Source: Methylobacterium sp. GXS13
GTDB lineage: Bacteria > Pseudomonadota > Alphaproteobacteria > Rhizobiales > Beijerinckiaceae
Assembly: GCF_001455965.1 (NCBI RefSeq)
Contig: NZ_LKKO01000037.1
Location: forward strand, 1-64,000
Length of the DNA stretch: 64,000 nt
Direction of reading: 5' to 3'
The stretch's first letter is position 1. Each line of letters begins with the position of its first letter. The notes under the pieces were generated by a model. That model was given only the letters and a program-made list of their open reading frames with translations. It was not told the DNA's origin and did not search any database. The position numbers and the translations under genes are program-made. Below are positions 25,225-34,922 of this stretch, piece after piece.

Positions 25225-27588
25225 ATGCAGAATGGCCCGCACGCGCAGCCCGCCGGGGACGGCGCTCCGACCTCCATCGCCGCCCGCGCCATGGGCGCCC
25301 TCCGACGGGACGCCGCCTCGTATCTCGACGGGCTCAACCCCGAGCAGCGCCGCGCCGTCGAGCCCGCGGAAGGTCCGGTGCTGGTCCTGGCCGGCGCCGG
25401 CACCGGCAAGACCCGGGTGCTGACCACCCGGATCGCCCACCTGATCGCCACCGGCCGGGCCCGGCCCTACGACATCCTGTCGGTGACCTTCACCAACAAG
25501 GCCGCCCGGGAGATGAAGCTCCGGATCGGCGCGCTGATCGGCCCGGCCGGCGAGGGCATGCCCTGGCTCGGCACCTTCCACGCCATCGGCACCAAGATCC
25601 TGCGCCGCCACGCCGAGCTGGTCGGGCTGAAATCCGACTTCACCATCCTGGGCACCGACGACCAGCTGCGCCTGATGAAGCAGGTGATCGCCGACCAGAA
25701 CATCGACGAGAAGCGCTGGCCGGCCCGGGCGCTGGCCCACACCATCGACGGCTGGAAGAACCGCGGCCTCTCGCCCGAGCAGGTGCCGCCGGGCGAGGCC
25801 TCGTCCTTCGCGTTCGGCAAGGGCGGCGCGCTCTACACCGCCTACCAGGCCCGGCTCGCGACGCTGAACGCCGTCGATTTCGGTGATCTGCTGCTGCTCT
25901 GCCTCAAGCTCTGGCGCGAGAACCCGGACATCCTGGCCAATTACCAGGACCGGTTCCGCTACATCCTGGTGGACGAGTACCAGGATACCAACGTCGCCCA
26001 GTACCTTTGGCTCAGGCTGCTCGCGCAGTCGCGCAAGAACATCGCCTGCGTGGGCGACGACGATCAGTCGATCTACGGCTGGCGGGGCGCCGAGGTCGAC
26101 AACATCCTGCGGTTCGAGCACGATTTTCCGGGTGCCGTCGTGGTGCGCCTGGAACGCAACTACCGCTCCACCGGCCATATCCTGGCCGCCGCCTCGGGCC
26201 TGATCGCCAAGAACGAGAGCCGGCTGGGCAAGACCCTGCGCACCGAGGACGAGCCGGGCGAGCGCGTCACCGTCACCGGCGCCTGGGATTCCGAGGAGGA
26301 GGCGCGCCAGCTCGCCGAATCGATCGAATCCCTGCAGTCCAAGCAGCATCCCCTGTCCGAGATCGCGGTGCTGGTGCGGATCTCGGCGCAGATGCGCGAG
26401 ATCGAGGATCGCTTCGTCCAGCTCGGCCTGCCCTACCGGGTGGTCGGCGGCCCGCGCTTCTACGAGCGGGCCGAGATCCGCGACGCGCTGGCCTATCTGC
26501 GCGTCACCATGAATGTCAGCGACGACCTCGCCTTCGAGCGGATCGTGAACACGCCCAAGCGCGGCCTGGGCGACGCCACCCTGCAGCAGCTCCACACCTA
26601 CGGCCGGGCCAACCGCCTGCCGCTGCTGATTGCCGCCCAGCGCCTGTGCGAGACCGACGAGCTGAAGCCCCGGGTCCGCGCGACCCTGCGGGCGCTCACC
26701 GAGAGCTTCTCCCGCTGGGCCCGCCTCATCGAGACGCAGCCGCACAACGAGGTCGCCCAGACCATCCTGGAGGAATCCGGCTACACCGAGATGTGGCAGA
26801 AGGACCGCTCCGCCGACGCCGCCGGTCGCCTGGAGAACCTGAAGGAATTCGTCCGCTCGATGGAGGAGTTCCCCGACATGGCGGCCTTCCTGGAGCACGT
26901 CTCCCTGGTGATGGAAGCCTCCGAGGCCGAGGGCGCCGAGCGGGTGTCGCTGATGACGCTCCACGCCGCCAAGGGCCTGGAATTCGACACCGTGTTCCTG
27001 CCCGGCTGGGAGGACGGCCTGTTCCCCAATCAGCGGGCGCTCGACGAGAGCGGCCGGGCCGGTCTCGAGGAGGAGCGCCGCCTCGCCCATGTGGGCCTCA
27101 CCCGGGCGCGCAAGCGCGCCAAGCTGTCGTTTGCGGTCAACCGGCGGATCCACGGCCTGTGGTCCTCGACGATTCCCTCGCGATTCATCGACGAATTGCC
27201 GGAATCGGCGGTCGACGTGGTTGAGGCGCCCGCGCATTTCTCGGCCGGCGCCTCGCGGTTTGACCGCAACCCGACGCCGTTCGGCTCCAGCTACGGCACA
27301 CCCGGCTGGCAGCGCGCCCAGGCCAACACCGCGGCCGGCACCGGCAACCGGTCCGGCTTCGGCAACAGCCCCGGCGGACGGGCGGGCGGCCCGCGCCAGA
27401 TCGAGGGCGAGCTGATCGCCAAGTCGAGCGGTACGCCTTCGGCGTTCCAGGACGGCCAGCGGGTCTTCCATATGAAGTTCGGCCCGGGCACCGTCGCCGG
27501 CGTCGACGGCAACAAGCTCACCGTCGACTTCGATAAAGCCGGCCGGAAGATGGTTCTCGACAGCTTCATCCAGCCGGGAACGAGCTAG
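25225..27588 (+). CDS. uvrD: UvrD/PcrA-type superfamily 1 DNA helicase
   Basis: A 787-residue 3-prime to 5-prime helicase. I start at the ATG at 25225, preceded by GGGAAGCGGA. Motifs in order are the Q motif (LNPEQRRAV), Walker A (LVLAGAGTGKTRVL), motif Ia (VTFTNKAAREM), motif II (ILVDEYQDTN), motif III (VGDDDQSIYGWRGA), motif IV (LERNYRST), motif V (VSLMTLHAAKGLEFDTVFLP) and motif VI (HVGLTRARKRAKL). The C-terminal tail (KFGPGTVAGVDGNKL) is the Tudor-like RNA-polymerase-binding domain of PcrA/UvrD. It acts in nucleotide excision and mismatch repair. It is divergent from the AsmA gene by 174 bases. Confidence 0.95.
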   Translation: MQNGPHAQPAGDGAPTSIAARAMGALRRDAASYLDGLNPEQRRAVEPAEGPVLVLAGAGTGKTRVLTTRIAHLIATGRARPYDILSVTFTNKAAREMKLRIGALIGPAGEGMPWLGTFHAIGTKILRRHAELVGLKSDFTILGTDDQLRLMKQVIADQNIDEKRWPARALAHTIDGWKNRGLSPEQVPPGEASSFAFGKGGALYTAYQARLATLNAVDFGDLLLLCLKLWRENPDILANYQDRFRYILVDEYQDTNVAQYLWLRLLAQSRKNIACVGDDDQSIYGWRGAEVDNILRFEHDFPGAVVVRLERNYRSTGHILAAASGLIAKNESRLGKTLRTEDEPGERVTVTGAWDSEEEARQLAESIESLQSKQHPLSEIAVLVRISAQMREIEDRFVQLGLPYRVVGGPRFYERAEIRDALAYLRVTMNVSDDLAFERIVNTPKRGLGDATLQQLHTYGRANRLPLLIAAQRLCETDELKPRVRATLRALTESFSRWARLIETQPHNEVAQTILEESGYTEMWQKDRSADAAGRLENLKEFVRSMEEFPDMAAFLEHVSLVMEASEAEGAERVSLMTLHAAKGLEFDTVFLPGWEDGLFPNQRALDESGRAGLEEERRLAHVGLTRARKRAKLSFAVNRRIHGLWSSTIPSRFIDELPESAVDVVEAPAHFSAGASRFDRNPTPFGSSYGTPGWQRAQANTAAGTGNRSGFGNSPGGRAGGPRQIEGELIAKSSGTPSAFQDGQRVFHMKFGPGTVAGVDGNKLTVDFDKAGRKMVLDSFIQPGTS

Positions 27589-28001
27589 TCCGGCCGATCG
27601 AGCCCGGACGCTTCAGGGGGGCAGGGTCGGTTGGCTTGGCCCGTGCGGGCGGAGGCGGATCGCATTCGTGCCGGAGGCCGTGTCATCCCGTATTCCCGCC
27701 CCCCCGGCCCGATGCAGCTTTGTCAGGCGACCGGCTTTTTCGGCACCGCGGCACGAACCGTCACCCCCCAGTCACACCCGCCGAGCAAACGTCCGGTGCG
27801 AATCGCGTTGGTGCGACGCTTGCACTGCGTATTCGACCCCGGGCGAGGCGGCGTGACGCTCTCCACAGGCGAATAGCACGGGGCGGAACCTTCGGCATGG
27901 CGCCGGAATTAGTTTCGCAATAGAATAGAACCGGGAGCAACAAGGTAAACGGCAGTTCATCGACAGATCCAGGTTGGCAAGTCCCGTTGGAGTGTTGATC
28001 C
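27589..28001. other. Intergenic region between uvrD and phoH
   Basis: A 413-base spacer between two plus-strand genes. Bases 27895-27960 are AT-richer and probably contain the phoH promoter. No terminator-grade hairpin or gene was recognised. Confidence 0.45.
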
Positions 28002-28718
28002 ATGAAGCGACGCCGCACACGACTTGAACTGGTTGAAGACCGCACGCCCCGTATCCATCGCACACGCTTCGACGACGAGCGCATCCTCAGTCCGATCCAG
28101 CCCCTCACCGACCGCCAGGCCCAATATCTCGACGCCCTGGCCAGCTCCTCCCAGGTGATTGTCCTCGGGCCCGCCGGCACCGGCAAGACCTACATCGCCG
28201 GGACCCGGGCCGCCGACCAGCTCCGCCAGCGCCGCATCTCCAAGGTCGTGATCACCCGCCCGAACGTGCCGTCGGGCCGCTCGCTCGGCTTCTTCCCCGG
28301 CACCCTCGAGGAGAAGATCGCCCCCTGGGTCGCCCCGCTGACGGAAGCCATGAAGGAGCGCATGGGCCAGGCCGCCTTCGAGATCGCGCTGAAGACCGGC
28401 GATATCGAGATCGTGCCGTTCGAGGTGATGCGCGGGCGCACCTTCAAGAACTGCCTGGTGATCCTCGACGAGGCACAGAACACCACCACCGCCGAGATCA
28501 AGATGTTCCTGACCCGCATCGGCGACGATTGTCAGGTCATCATCAACGGCGACGTCTCCCAGACGGACCTGCGTGAGACCTCCGGCCTGCGCACGGTCAT
28601 GCACCTGATTAAGAGCCGGATGATGCCGATCCCGGTGGTCGAGTTCACCCGCGACGACATCGTCCGTTCCGGCATCTGCGCCGAATGGGTGAAGGCGTTC
28701 GAGGAAACGAATCTCTAA
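28002..28718 (+). CDS. PhoH-family P-loop ATPase
   Basis: A 238-residue protein, short form of the PhoH family. It has Walker A (VLGPAGTGKTYIAG), the ITRPNVPSGRSLGFFPGTLE segment diagnostic of the family, Walker B (CLVILDEAQNTT) and a sensor motif (IINGDVSQTDL). The basic N-terminus (KRRRTRLEL) resembles the short stand-alone PhoH proteins rather than the YbeZ type that pairs with YbeY. The family has been associated with RNA processing and phosphate starvation; the precise substrate is unknown. GGAG sits about nine bases before the ATG. The gene is followed by the Met/His-rich peptide. Confidence 0.88.
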   Translation: MKRRRTRLELVEDRTPRIHRTRFDDERILSPIQPLTDRQAQYLDALASSSQVIVLGPAGTGKTYIAGTRAADQLRQRRISKVVITRPNVPSGRSLGFFPGTLEEKIAPWVAPLTEAMKERMGQAAFEIALKTGDIEIVPFEVMRGRTFKNCLVILDEAQNTTTAEIKMFLTRIGDDCQVIINGDVSQTDLRETSGLRTVMHLIKSRMMPIPVVEFTRDDIVRSGICAEWVKAFEETNL

Positions 28719-28850
28719 TCCAGAAGTTGTTGGCGGCGGGTCCTCGCTGGCCCGCCGTGCCCTCACCGGCACGAGACGACTCTCCGAACCTCCCGTTTGG
28801 GAGGATGAACCGGGCGTCATGCCCGGAGATCAGAACATTGGAGTCTCCTC

Positions 28851-29087
28851 GTGAGGAAACTGACCTTCGCCTTCGCCGTGCTGGCCTCGCTGGGCGGTGC
28901 CGCCCTCGTCCAGCCCGCCAGTGCCGCCCCCGGCCTACCCTCGGGCGTTACGGCGCCCGACGCCCTGACGCAGGTCCGTATGACCCCGATGGAGCGCCGC
29001 ATGATGCATCGGCGCATGGAGCGCCGGATGATGCACCGGCACATGCACCGCAAGATGATGCACCGGCGGATGATGCGCCGCATGTGA
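28851..29087 (+). CDS. Exported Met/His/Arg-rich small protein
   Basis: A 78-residue product from a GTG with GGAG nine bases upstream. Residues 1-25 are a signal peptide with an AxA site (PASAAP). The mature N-terminus is ordinary; residues 43-78 are an extreme low-complexity tail built from MMHRR/MERR/MMHRH units, with about 14 Met, 12 Arg and 6 His. Met and His runs of this kind are typical of copper or silver ligands in periplasmic proteins, and the Arg content could bind nucleic acid or anionic lipid. No known family is recognised. A strong hairpin terminator follows the stop by 8 bases. Confidence 0.7.
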   Translation: MRKLTFAFAVLASLGGAALVQPASAAPGLPSGVTAPDALTQVRMTPMERRMMHRRMERRMMHRHMHRKMMHRRMMRRM

Positions 29088-29095
29088 TTGCGACG

Positions 29096-29117
29096 AGCGG
29101 GGCCTTCGGGCCCCGCT
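29096..29117 (+). terminator. Hairpin terminator with TTCG loop
   Basis: A 9-bp perfect stem (AGCGGGGCC / GGCCCCGCT) closes a TTCG tetraloop, eight bases after the stop of the Met/His-rich gene. The following T-tract is weak, so termination may be partial. Confidence 0.75.
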
Positions 29118-29232
29118 TCCATGTCCGGACCGCGTTTCGGACGTTGCTCCGAACCCCGCGGATTCCTATCTCGTCACCCTGAATCGCGCAGTCAGGCCGC
29201 CGAACGGCAGCCGGCCGATCCGGGAGACCACG

Positions 29233-29517
29233 ATGCCCCCCTCGAACCGACTGTTCGACGATCTCGCCCGCCTGATGACCGATGCGGCCGGCGCCGCCCA
29301 GGGCGTGCGCCGCGAGGCGGAGACCGTGGTCAAGGCGCAGGCCGAGCGCCTCGTCCGCGACCTCGACATCGCCTCCCGCGAGGAGCTCGACGTGCTGCGC
29401 GATATGGTGACCAATCTCCGGACCCAGAACGAGGCGCTCGCCGCCCGCAACGCCGCCCTGGAGGCCCGGGAAAGCAGTGCCGGGGCCGGCGCGGCGGGGC
29501 TCAGCGAGGTCGTCTGA
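29233..29517 (+). CDS. ubiK: UbiK-family accessory factor (BMFP domain)
   Basis: A 94-residue protein with the UbiK/BMFP layout: N-terminal amphipathic helix (NRLFDDLARLMTDAAGAAQG) and a C-terminal coiled coil (EELDVLRDMVTNLRTQNEAL) that trimerises. UbiK assists assembly of the ubiquinone-synthesis metabolon and interacts with lipids; some homologues fuse membranes in vitro. The ATG has GGGAG about seven bases upstream. The downstream YbjN and ProC genes are a frequent neighbourhood in alphaproteobacteria. Confidence 0.9.
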   Translation: MPPSNRLFDDLARLMTDAAGAAQGVRREAETVVKAQAERLVRDLDIASREELDVLRDMVTNLRTQNEALAARNAALEARESSAGAGAAGLSEVV

Positions 29518-29806
29518 GTCCCCACGGCAACGCTTCAGGCTTTTGCACAGGAAGCGCAGCCGGTGATTTCGTTTCCTGTTCACCGAGCATGACCTGCACT
29601 TTGTGTCGCGAGTCACGGCCGGTCTATAGTCGGGCATAGGGTGATTCGGCGGTTGCGGGGCGATGTCCGCAGAGCTTTGACAGTCGATCGCGTCACCCCC
29701 GGCCCGTCTGTGCCGGTCGTTTCAAGTTCTCGGAGTGTTCTCACACTCTTCTCGCGTCCCCGTCACGTCGGTCCGGGTCGATTCCGGGCCGTCCTTTTGG
29801 ATCGTC

Positions 29807-30316
29807 ATGCCGCTTCTCCACGTCGACTTCCACGACCCTGACCGGAACGAGCATCCGCTCGACGTCGTCGAGCGTTTGGCGTCCCTGCGCGACTGGATCT
29901 TCGACCGGGCCGAGACCGACGAGATGTCGATCACCAGCCCCGGCCGCTGGACCGACTATCACGTCGCTTTCACCTGGATCGAGGATGTGGAGGCCCTGCA
30001 CGTGGCCTGCGCCTTCGACCTGAAGGTGCCGGAGCGGCAGCGGATCGAGGTCCTGCGGCTGATCGCGATGATCAACGAGCAACTCTGGATCGGCCATTTC
30101 GACCTGTGGTCGAGCGACAGCGTGGTGATGTTCCGCCACGCGCTGCTGCTGGCCGGCGGCGCAGTGCCGACCCATCCGCAATGCGCCACCATGATGAAGA
30201 CCGCGGTGGATGCCTGCGAGCGCTACTTCCAGGCGTTCCAGTTCGTGCTCTGGGCCGGGAAGAGCGCCCGCGAGGCGCTGGATGCCGTGCTGTTCGAGAC
30301 CGAAGGCGAGGCGTGA
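29807..30316 (+). CDS. YbjN-domain protein
   Basis: A 169-residue cytoplasmic protein. The ATG at 29807 is preferred over a longer frame from 29735 because the family begins with a similar acidic N-terminus (LLHVDFHDPDRNEHPLDVVE). Characteristic YbjN segments are WTDYHVAFTWIEDVEALHVA, VLRLIAMINEQLWIGHFDLW and FRHALLLAGG. YbjN-like proteins have a type III secretion chaperone-like fold and are suspected of binding partner proteins. Its stop overlaps the proC GTG start (GTGA), so the two genes are translationally coupled. Confidence 0.88.
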   Translation: MPLLHVDFHDPDRNEHPLDVVERLASLRDWIFDRAETDEMSITSPGRWTDYHVAFTWIEDVEALHVACAFDLKVPERQRIEVLRLIAMINEQLWIGHFDLWSSDSVVMFRHALLLAGGAVPTHPQCATMMKTAVDACERYFQAFQFVLWAGKSAREALDAVLFETEGEA

Positions 30317-31143
30317 CGGCGGCTCCCGACGCGCGGCGGATGCCCGCCTCCCTGGTCCTGGCCGGCGCCGGCAAGATGGGCGGCGCGATGCTGACGGGCT
30401 GGCTCGACGCCGGCCTTGATCCCCGTGCCACCACGATCATCGACCCGGTGCCCGCCCGCGCGATCGTGGATCTCTGCGCCCAGCGCGGCATCCGGCTCAA
30501 TCCGACGGAGCCGGAGCCCGGGGCGGTTCTGGTCCTGGCCATCAAGCCGCAGGGCCTGGAGGCGGCGGCCCCCGGTCTCGACCGGCTCGTCGGCCCCGAC
30601 ACGGTGCTGGTATCGATCCTGGCCGGTAAGACCATCGCGGACCTGCGCGCCCGGCTGCCCCGGGCCCGGGCCTTGGTCCGGGCCATGCCGAACCTGCCGG
30701 CCAGCATCGGCCGGGGTGCCACGGGCGCCTGCGCGAGCGCCGAGGTCACGCCGGCCCAGCGCGATGCGGCCGACACCCTGTTCGCCGCCAACGGCACGGT
30801 GGCCTGGCTCGCCGACGAGGCGCAGATCGACGCCGTGACCGCGGTTTCGGGCTCCGGGCCGGCTTACGTCTTCCTGCTGGTCGAGGCCTTGGCCGAAGCG
30901 GGGATCGCGGCCGGGCTCGAGCCGGCGGTGGCGCAGGCTTTGGCCCGGGCCACGGTGTCCGGCGCTGGAGCGCTCCTCGAAGCGAGCGAGGAAGACGCAG
31001 TCCAGCTGCGCCGCAACGTCACCTCCCCGGGCGGGACCACGGCTGCGGCCCTCGACGTGCTGATGCGGCCGGACGGCTTGGCGCCGCTCCTGCGCGAGGC
31101 CGTGGCGGCAGCCAAACGCCGGGCGGCCGAACTCGCCGGCTGA
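30313..31143 (+). CDS. proC: Pyrroline-5-carboxylate reductase
   Basis: A 276-residue enzyme that reduces pyrroline-5-carboxylate to L-proline with NAD(P)H, the last step of proline synthesis. The N-terminal dinucleotide fold is LVLAGAGKMGGAMLTGWLDA. The mid-region is ILAGKTIADLRARLP and RAMPNLPASIGRGATG. The C-terminal dimer domain shows the signature VSGSGPAYVFLLVEALAEAG followed by TVSGAGALLEASEE and NVTSPGGTTAAALDVL. I use the GTG at 30313, which overlaps the YbjN stop; an internal ATG at 30340 is also possible. Confidence 0.94.
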   Translation: MTAAPDARRMPASLVLAGAGKMGGAMLTGWLDAGLDPRATTIIDPVPARAIVDLCAQRGIRLNPTEPEPGAVLVLAIKPQGLEAAAPGLDRLVGPDTVLVSILAGKTIADLRARLPRARALVRAMPNLPASIGRGATGACASAEVTPAQRDAADTLFAANGTVAWLADEAQIDAVTAVSGSGPAYVFLLVEALAEAGIAAGLEPAVAQALARATVSGAGALLEASEEDAVQLRRNVTSPGGTTAAALDVLMRPDGLAPLLREAVAAAKRRAAELAG

Positions 31144-31236
31144 CATCCGTGCGGCATCGCCGCGCGACGGGTCTGCCCATCGCCGCCGCCTTTCCTACAT
31201 GAGGACCGACGACCGACAGGAGCGGGCGACAGACCC

Positions 31237-32028
31237 ATGACCGAGAACAGAGCCCCGTCGAAGCGCACCCGCAAGGTTGCGGGTGCCGCGCAGGACGACA
31301 CGAGCCAGGCCGGCGCGGCCCCGGAATCCCCCGCCCAGGCCGACAGCCCGCCGAAGCTGCCGCCCCGGGAAGCCGCGGTCGAGGCCCTGATGCGGCTCGC
31401 CGCCGAGCAGCCCTGGAACGACATCGAGATCGGCGACATCGCCCGCGAGGCCGGCCTGACGCTTGCGGAGCTGCGCGACCTGTTCCCCTCGAAGGGGGCG
31501 GTGCTGGGCGGCCTCACCCGGATCATCGACCGCAAGGTGCTGGAAGGCGACAGCGCCGGCCTCGAAGAGGAGCCGACCCGCGAGCGCCTGTTCGACGTGC
31601 TGATGCGTCGGCTCGACGCGATGACCCCCTACAAGCCCGCCTTGCGCCGGATTGCCTACGCGTTACGCGGCGAGCCGCTGTCGATGCTGGCCCTGAACGG
31701 CGTGATGCTGAACTCGCACCGCTACATGCTGGCGGCGGCCGGGATCGACACCGAGGGGCCGCTGGGACAGCTCAAGCTCCAGGGCGTGGTGATTGCCTTC
31801 GCCCGCGTCACCCAGGTCTGGCTCGAGGACGACGACCCGGCGCTCGCCCGGACGATGGCCAAGCTCGACAAGGAGATCCGCAACGGCGAGCGGCTCATGG
31901 AGCGCGCCGAGGATGCCCGGCGGCTGACTGCGCCGTTGCGCGCGCTCGGACGCTCGCTCCTCGACCGCCGCCCGCGCGCCCGACGCACCCCGGACGGCGA
32001 CGAGACGGACCCCGCCGCCGCGATCTGA
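31237..32028 (+). CDS. TetR-family regulator
   Basis: A 263-residue protein with a disordered Ala/Pro/Ser N-terminus of about 40 residues, then a TetR-type helix-turn-helix (DIEIGDIAREAGLTLAELRD, followed by LFPSKGAVLGGL). The C-terminal ligand domain is helical. The region QLKLQGVVIAFARVTQVWLE with a long amphipathic helix recalls the COQ9/TetR-like proteins, so a lipid- or quinone-related role is possible given nearby ubiK, but this is inference. It follows proC by 93 bases on the same strand. Confidence 0.8.
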   Translation: MTENRAPSKRTRKVAGAAQDDTSQAGAAPESPAQADSPPKLPPREAAVEALMRLAAEQPWNDIEIGDIAREAGLTLAELRDLFPSKGAVLGGLTRIIDRKVLEGDSAGLEEEPTRERLFDVLMRRLDAMTPYKPALRRIAYALRGEPLSMLALNGVMLNSHRYMLAAAGIDTEGPLGQLKLQGVVIAFARVTQVWLEDDDPALARTMAKLDKEIRNGERLMERAEDARRLTAPLRALGRSLLDRRPRARRTPDGDETDPAAAI

Positions 32029-32113
32029 CGCTGCGGATGACGCACCGCCTCGGGATCCTATTTCGCCATCCGCATCCTGAGATGCCCCCCAGGATCGTAA
32101 GGGCTCGGGATTG

Positions 32114-32152
32114 CTCCTTCGAGGGCGACGCTGGGCGTCCCTCTCGAAGGAG
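32114..32152. terminator. Bidirectional hairpin between convergent genes
   Basis: CTCCTTCGAGGG (32114-32125) pairs with CCCTCTCGAAGGAG (32139-32152) with a two-base bulge. It sits between the TetR gene (plus) and a receptor gene (minus), where it could terminate either. It could also be a dispersed repeat. Confidence 0.5.
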
Positions 32153-32217
32153 ACTGTTGCGGGAAGGCGATAGCCGGGCGGATGGGGACGCCGGTATCCG
32201 CCTCCCGCGCCCGCGCG

Positions 32218-34221
32218 TCAGGCCGCCTGGATATCCCGCAGGAAGCTGTCGACCTCCTGCCGGACTTTCTGAGATTGGGAGGCCAGCTGGGAGGCCGCGT
32301 TCAGCACCTGCGTGGCGGCGCTGCCGGTCTCGCCGGTCGAGGCCAGCACGCTGGCCACGTTGGCGGACACGTCCCGGGTGCCCTGGGCCGCCTCGCCGGC
32401 ATTGCGCGAGATCTCGCTGGTCGCCGCCGTCTGCTGCACCACCGTCGAGGCGATCGAGCCGCTGATCTCGTTGACCGCCGCGATCGTCTTGGCGATCTGC
32501 TCGATCGCATCCGCGGCCTGGCCGGTGGCGGCCTGGATCGCGGCGATCTGGCCGCCGATCTCGTCGGTGGCCTTGGCGGTCTGGCCGGCCAGTTCCTTGA
32601 CCTCGGCGGCCACCACCGCGAAGCCCCGGCCCGCCTCGCCGGCCCGAGCCGCCTCGATGGTCGCGTTCAGCGCCAGCAGGTTGGTCTGCCCGGCGATACC
32701 CGAGATCGTCGTCACCGCCGCGCCGATCTGATCGGCGGCGAGCCGCAGGCTGGCCATGGCGGCATTGGTGGTCTCGGCCTCGTGGGCGGCGACACCGGCG
32801 ACCTCGTTGGAGCGGATCACCTGCCGCTCGATCTCCTGCAGCGAGGCGACCATCTCCTCGGCTGCTGCCGCCACGGTCTGGACGTTGGTCGAGGCCTGCT
32901 CGGCGGCGGCGCTGGAGGCCACCGCCTGGGTGTTGGTGTCGTCGGCGACCTGGGTCATCGAGCGCGCCGTCGCGTCGAGCTCGGTGGCGGCTCCGGTTAC
33001 CACGTCGAGCGAGGCGGCGACGTTCTGCTGGAAGACGCGGACCAACTGATCGACCCGCTCGGCCCGGCTCAGGCGCGCCGCCTGCTCGGCCGCCTGGGCG
33101 GCTTCCAGCTGGATGCGGGCGATGGCGTTCTTGCGGAACACATCCACCGCCTTGGCCATCTCGAGCATCTCGTCGCGCACCGTCGGCAACGGTACGACGG
33201 ACTGGGTATCGCCGTCGGCCAGCCGCTTCATCGCACCGGTCATACCGACGATCGGCCGGATGATGCTGCGGGCGATCAGGAAGGCCAGAGCGCCGCCCAG
33301 TGCCAGGGCGAGACCGATCAGGCCGATCTGGATGCGTCGGGCATTCGCCACCGAGGCGGCGGTCGCCTCGCTGATCTCGTTCACCGCGACGAAGATCTTG
33401 TCGCGCGCGGTCTCGCCGCCCCGCTCGATCGAGTCCGCGAACGGCTTGATACCGTTCTCGAAGGCCTCCTTCGCCACACCCATCGCGCTGTCCCAGGCCT
33501 TGAAGCTGGCGGCATAGACATCCAGACCTTCGACGACGGCATTGATCTGCTGGGCGACGGTCGCACCGTCCTCCGTAGCCCCGAATGCCTTCAGGGTGCC
33601 GCGAGCCTGCTCGATCGCTGCAGCGAATGCAGTCCTATCGTCCGCGGCCAACCTGATCATGAAGCGCGCGGCTTCGAGGCGGACCCGCATAACGGCATTC
33701 TCGATTTTCTGAATGCGACCGGACATGGCCTCGTTCGAGCGGGCATGCACCGCGATCGCCAGCGCTTCCGTCGCGCCTGTGACGGCATTGCCAGCCTTGA
33801 ACATGCCGATCTTGGCTTCGCTCACGCTCGTGCCCGCTGCGGCCAAGCGTTCCAGCGCCGGCTTCAGGGCGCGAGCGTCGTTGTTCATCTGCTCATAGAG
33901 TGCGCGCCGGTCGCTTTGCGGGGCACGGATGAAATGCTCGTGGCTCTTTTCCTCGATGACGCGCCGCGTCTGCTCCAGCGTCGTGATCTGCTCGGCGCTC
34001 GGCGCGAGGCGATAAATCTCAGCGGTCCCGGTGAGACGGGCCGCAAGGCTATTGATCGTGAGGATCGACCGCACGCCCGTATCGAACCGGGCCCGCGACT
34101 CATATTGATCGATAATGTAACTCTGCTGGTAGAGCGAATAGGCGCCGATGCCGGCAGCAATCAGCACGAGCAGGGTGAATCCGGCATAGAGCCGGTGGCG
34201 GATTCCCAACTTCACAGACAT
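32218..34221 (-). CDS. Membrane methyl-accepting chemotaxis protein with helical sensor
   Basis: A 667-residue receptor. It has an N-terminal membrane helix ([20 protein letters not shown]) and a helical periplasmic sensor of about 260 residues, in the style of HBM sensors (two stacked four-helix bundles). The second membrane helix is near 300 ([19 protein letters not shown]), followed by HAMP. The signalling domain tip is [20 protein letters not shown], followed by [15 protein letters not shown]. There is no C-terminal CheR-docking pentapeptide; it ends in [13 protein letters not shown] sensors bind small organic acids, quinate or urate in other bacteria. It is a stand-alone gene with an AT-rich upstream region. 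Confidence 0.92.
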   Translation of the reverse strand: MSVKLGIRHRLYAGFTLLVLIAAGIGAYSLYQQSYIIDQYESRARFDTGVRSILTINSLAARLTGTAEIYRLAPSAEQITTLEQTRRVIEEKSHEHFIRAPQSDRRALYEQMNNDARALKPALERLAAAGTSVSEAKIGMFKAGNAVTGATEALAIAVHARSNEAMSGRIQKIENAVMRVRLEAARFMIRLAADDRTAFAAAIEQARGTLKAFGATEDGATVAQQINAVVEGLDVYAASFKAWDSAMGVAKEAFENGIKPFADSIERGGETARDKIFVAVNEISEATAASVANARRIQIGLIGLALALGGALAFLIARSIIRPIVGMTGAMKRLADGDTQSVVPLPTVRDEMLEMAKAVDVFRKNAIARIQLEAAQAAEQAARLSRAERVDQLVRVFQQNVAASLDVVTGAATELDATARSMTQVADDTNTQAVASSAAAEQASTNVQTVAAAAEEMVASLQEIERQVIRSNEVAGVAAHEAETTNAAMASLRLAADQIGAAVTTISGIAGQTNLLALNATIEAARAGEAGRGFAVVAAEVKELAGQTAKATDEIGGQIAAIQAATGQAADAIEQIAKTIAAVNEISGSIASTVVQQTAATSEISRNAGEAAQGTRDVSANVASVLASTGETGSAATQVLNAASQLASQSQKVRQEVDSFLRDIQAA

Positions 34222-34922
34222 CGACTTTCACAAGAGCGCGCCCGCGGCGGGCACAACCGCGATAAAAATCTCTTCTGTGACAGTGTTATGTCAGAATTCG
34301 GCTATTTACTTCAGGTATCGAACCGTAATTTTTAATAGATCTTGTGTGGATCCAAAATTATTAATTCTCCTCTCCGCATCTTTCAGCAGCAAAGTTCGAC
34401 CTATGGATCTTCAATCGAGAAACTGAGAGAGCGATATAGCAATTTATCGTCTCAAAATTTAACTGGAAACCTTAGCGAGGCATAAGCGTCATCTAAAGCA
34501 ACGTGCATATATTGACACAGGCCGCCATTAAAAACGTTTGTGATGCGACAGCAATTCATCGACGAAAACCAATTATCACTGGATCGTATTGGTCGCCGAA
34601 CCACATTGATGCACGCAATACTCTCGACTTCGATGCAACGAAGCCGACTCAGCGGCCTCAGAGATGCCGGACGGGGTCGCCTTGGATCAGCGGCCGCAAT
34701 CGCGACACGACGGGTCCGATCCCGGCTGGATCCCATGGGCCTTTCGCTCCGCACCAGCATCGCGAGGGCAGAACAGCGAAGGGCGCCGTTCAATCTTCGG
34801 CCCGAAGCCGCATTCCGCCGCGCAACGGGTTGCGAGAAACTCCGGGCTCCTTGGCTCTCTGCACAGCTGCCGGGCCTCGATCCCGGCGGATCCGGCAGGC
34901 GGCCTCGCTCCCCCGGCCGCCC
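34222..34922. other. Long intergenic region, 701 bp, AT-rich at the receptor end
   Basis: Bases 34240-34560 are AT-rich and should contain the receptor promoter (minus). Minus-strand bases about 34455-34620 can be read as a short fragment (NVFNGGLCQYMHVALDDAYA), possibly a decayed gene. The rest, 34620-34920, has no convincing frame. Confidence 0.45.

Noticed and set aside
25051..27471. Minus-strand open frame extending the AsmA gene upstream through the helicase gene
   Set aside because: It is antisense to a helicase with all motifs intact. Long antisense frames are common in GC-rich genes, and the membrane anchor with GTG at 25050 marks the true start.
34455..34620. Minus-strand fragment with NVFNGGLCQYMH, reminiscent of DUF4375/DMP19 proteins
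   Set aside because: Too short and without flanking conserved motifs. It may be a decayed gene, but the resemblance is not enough to annotate.
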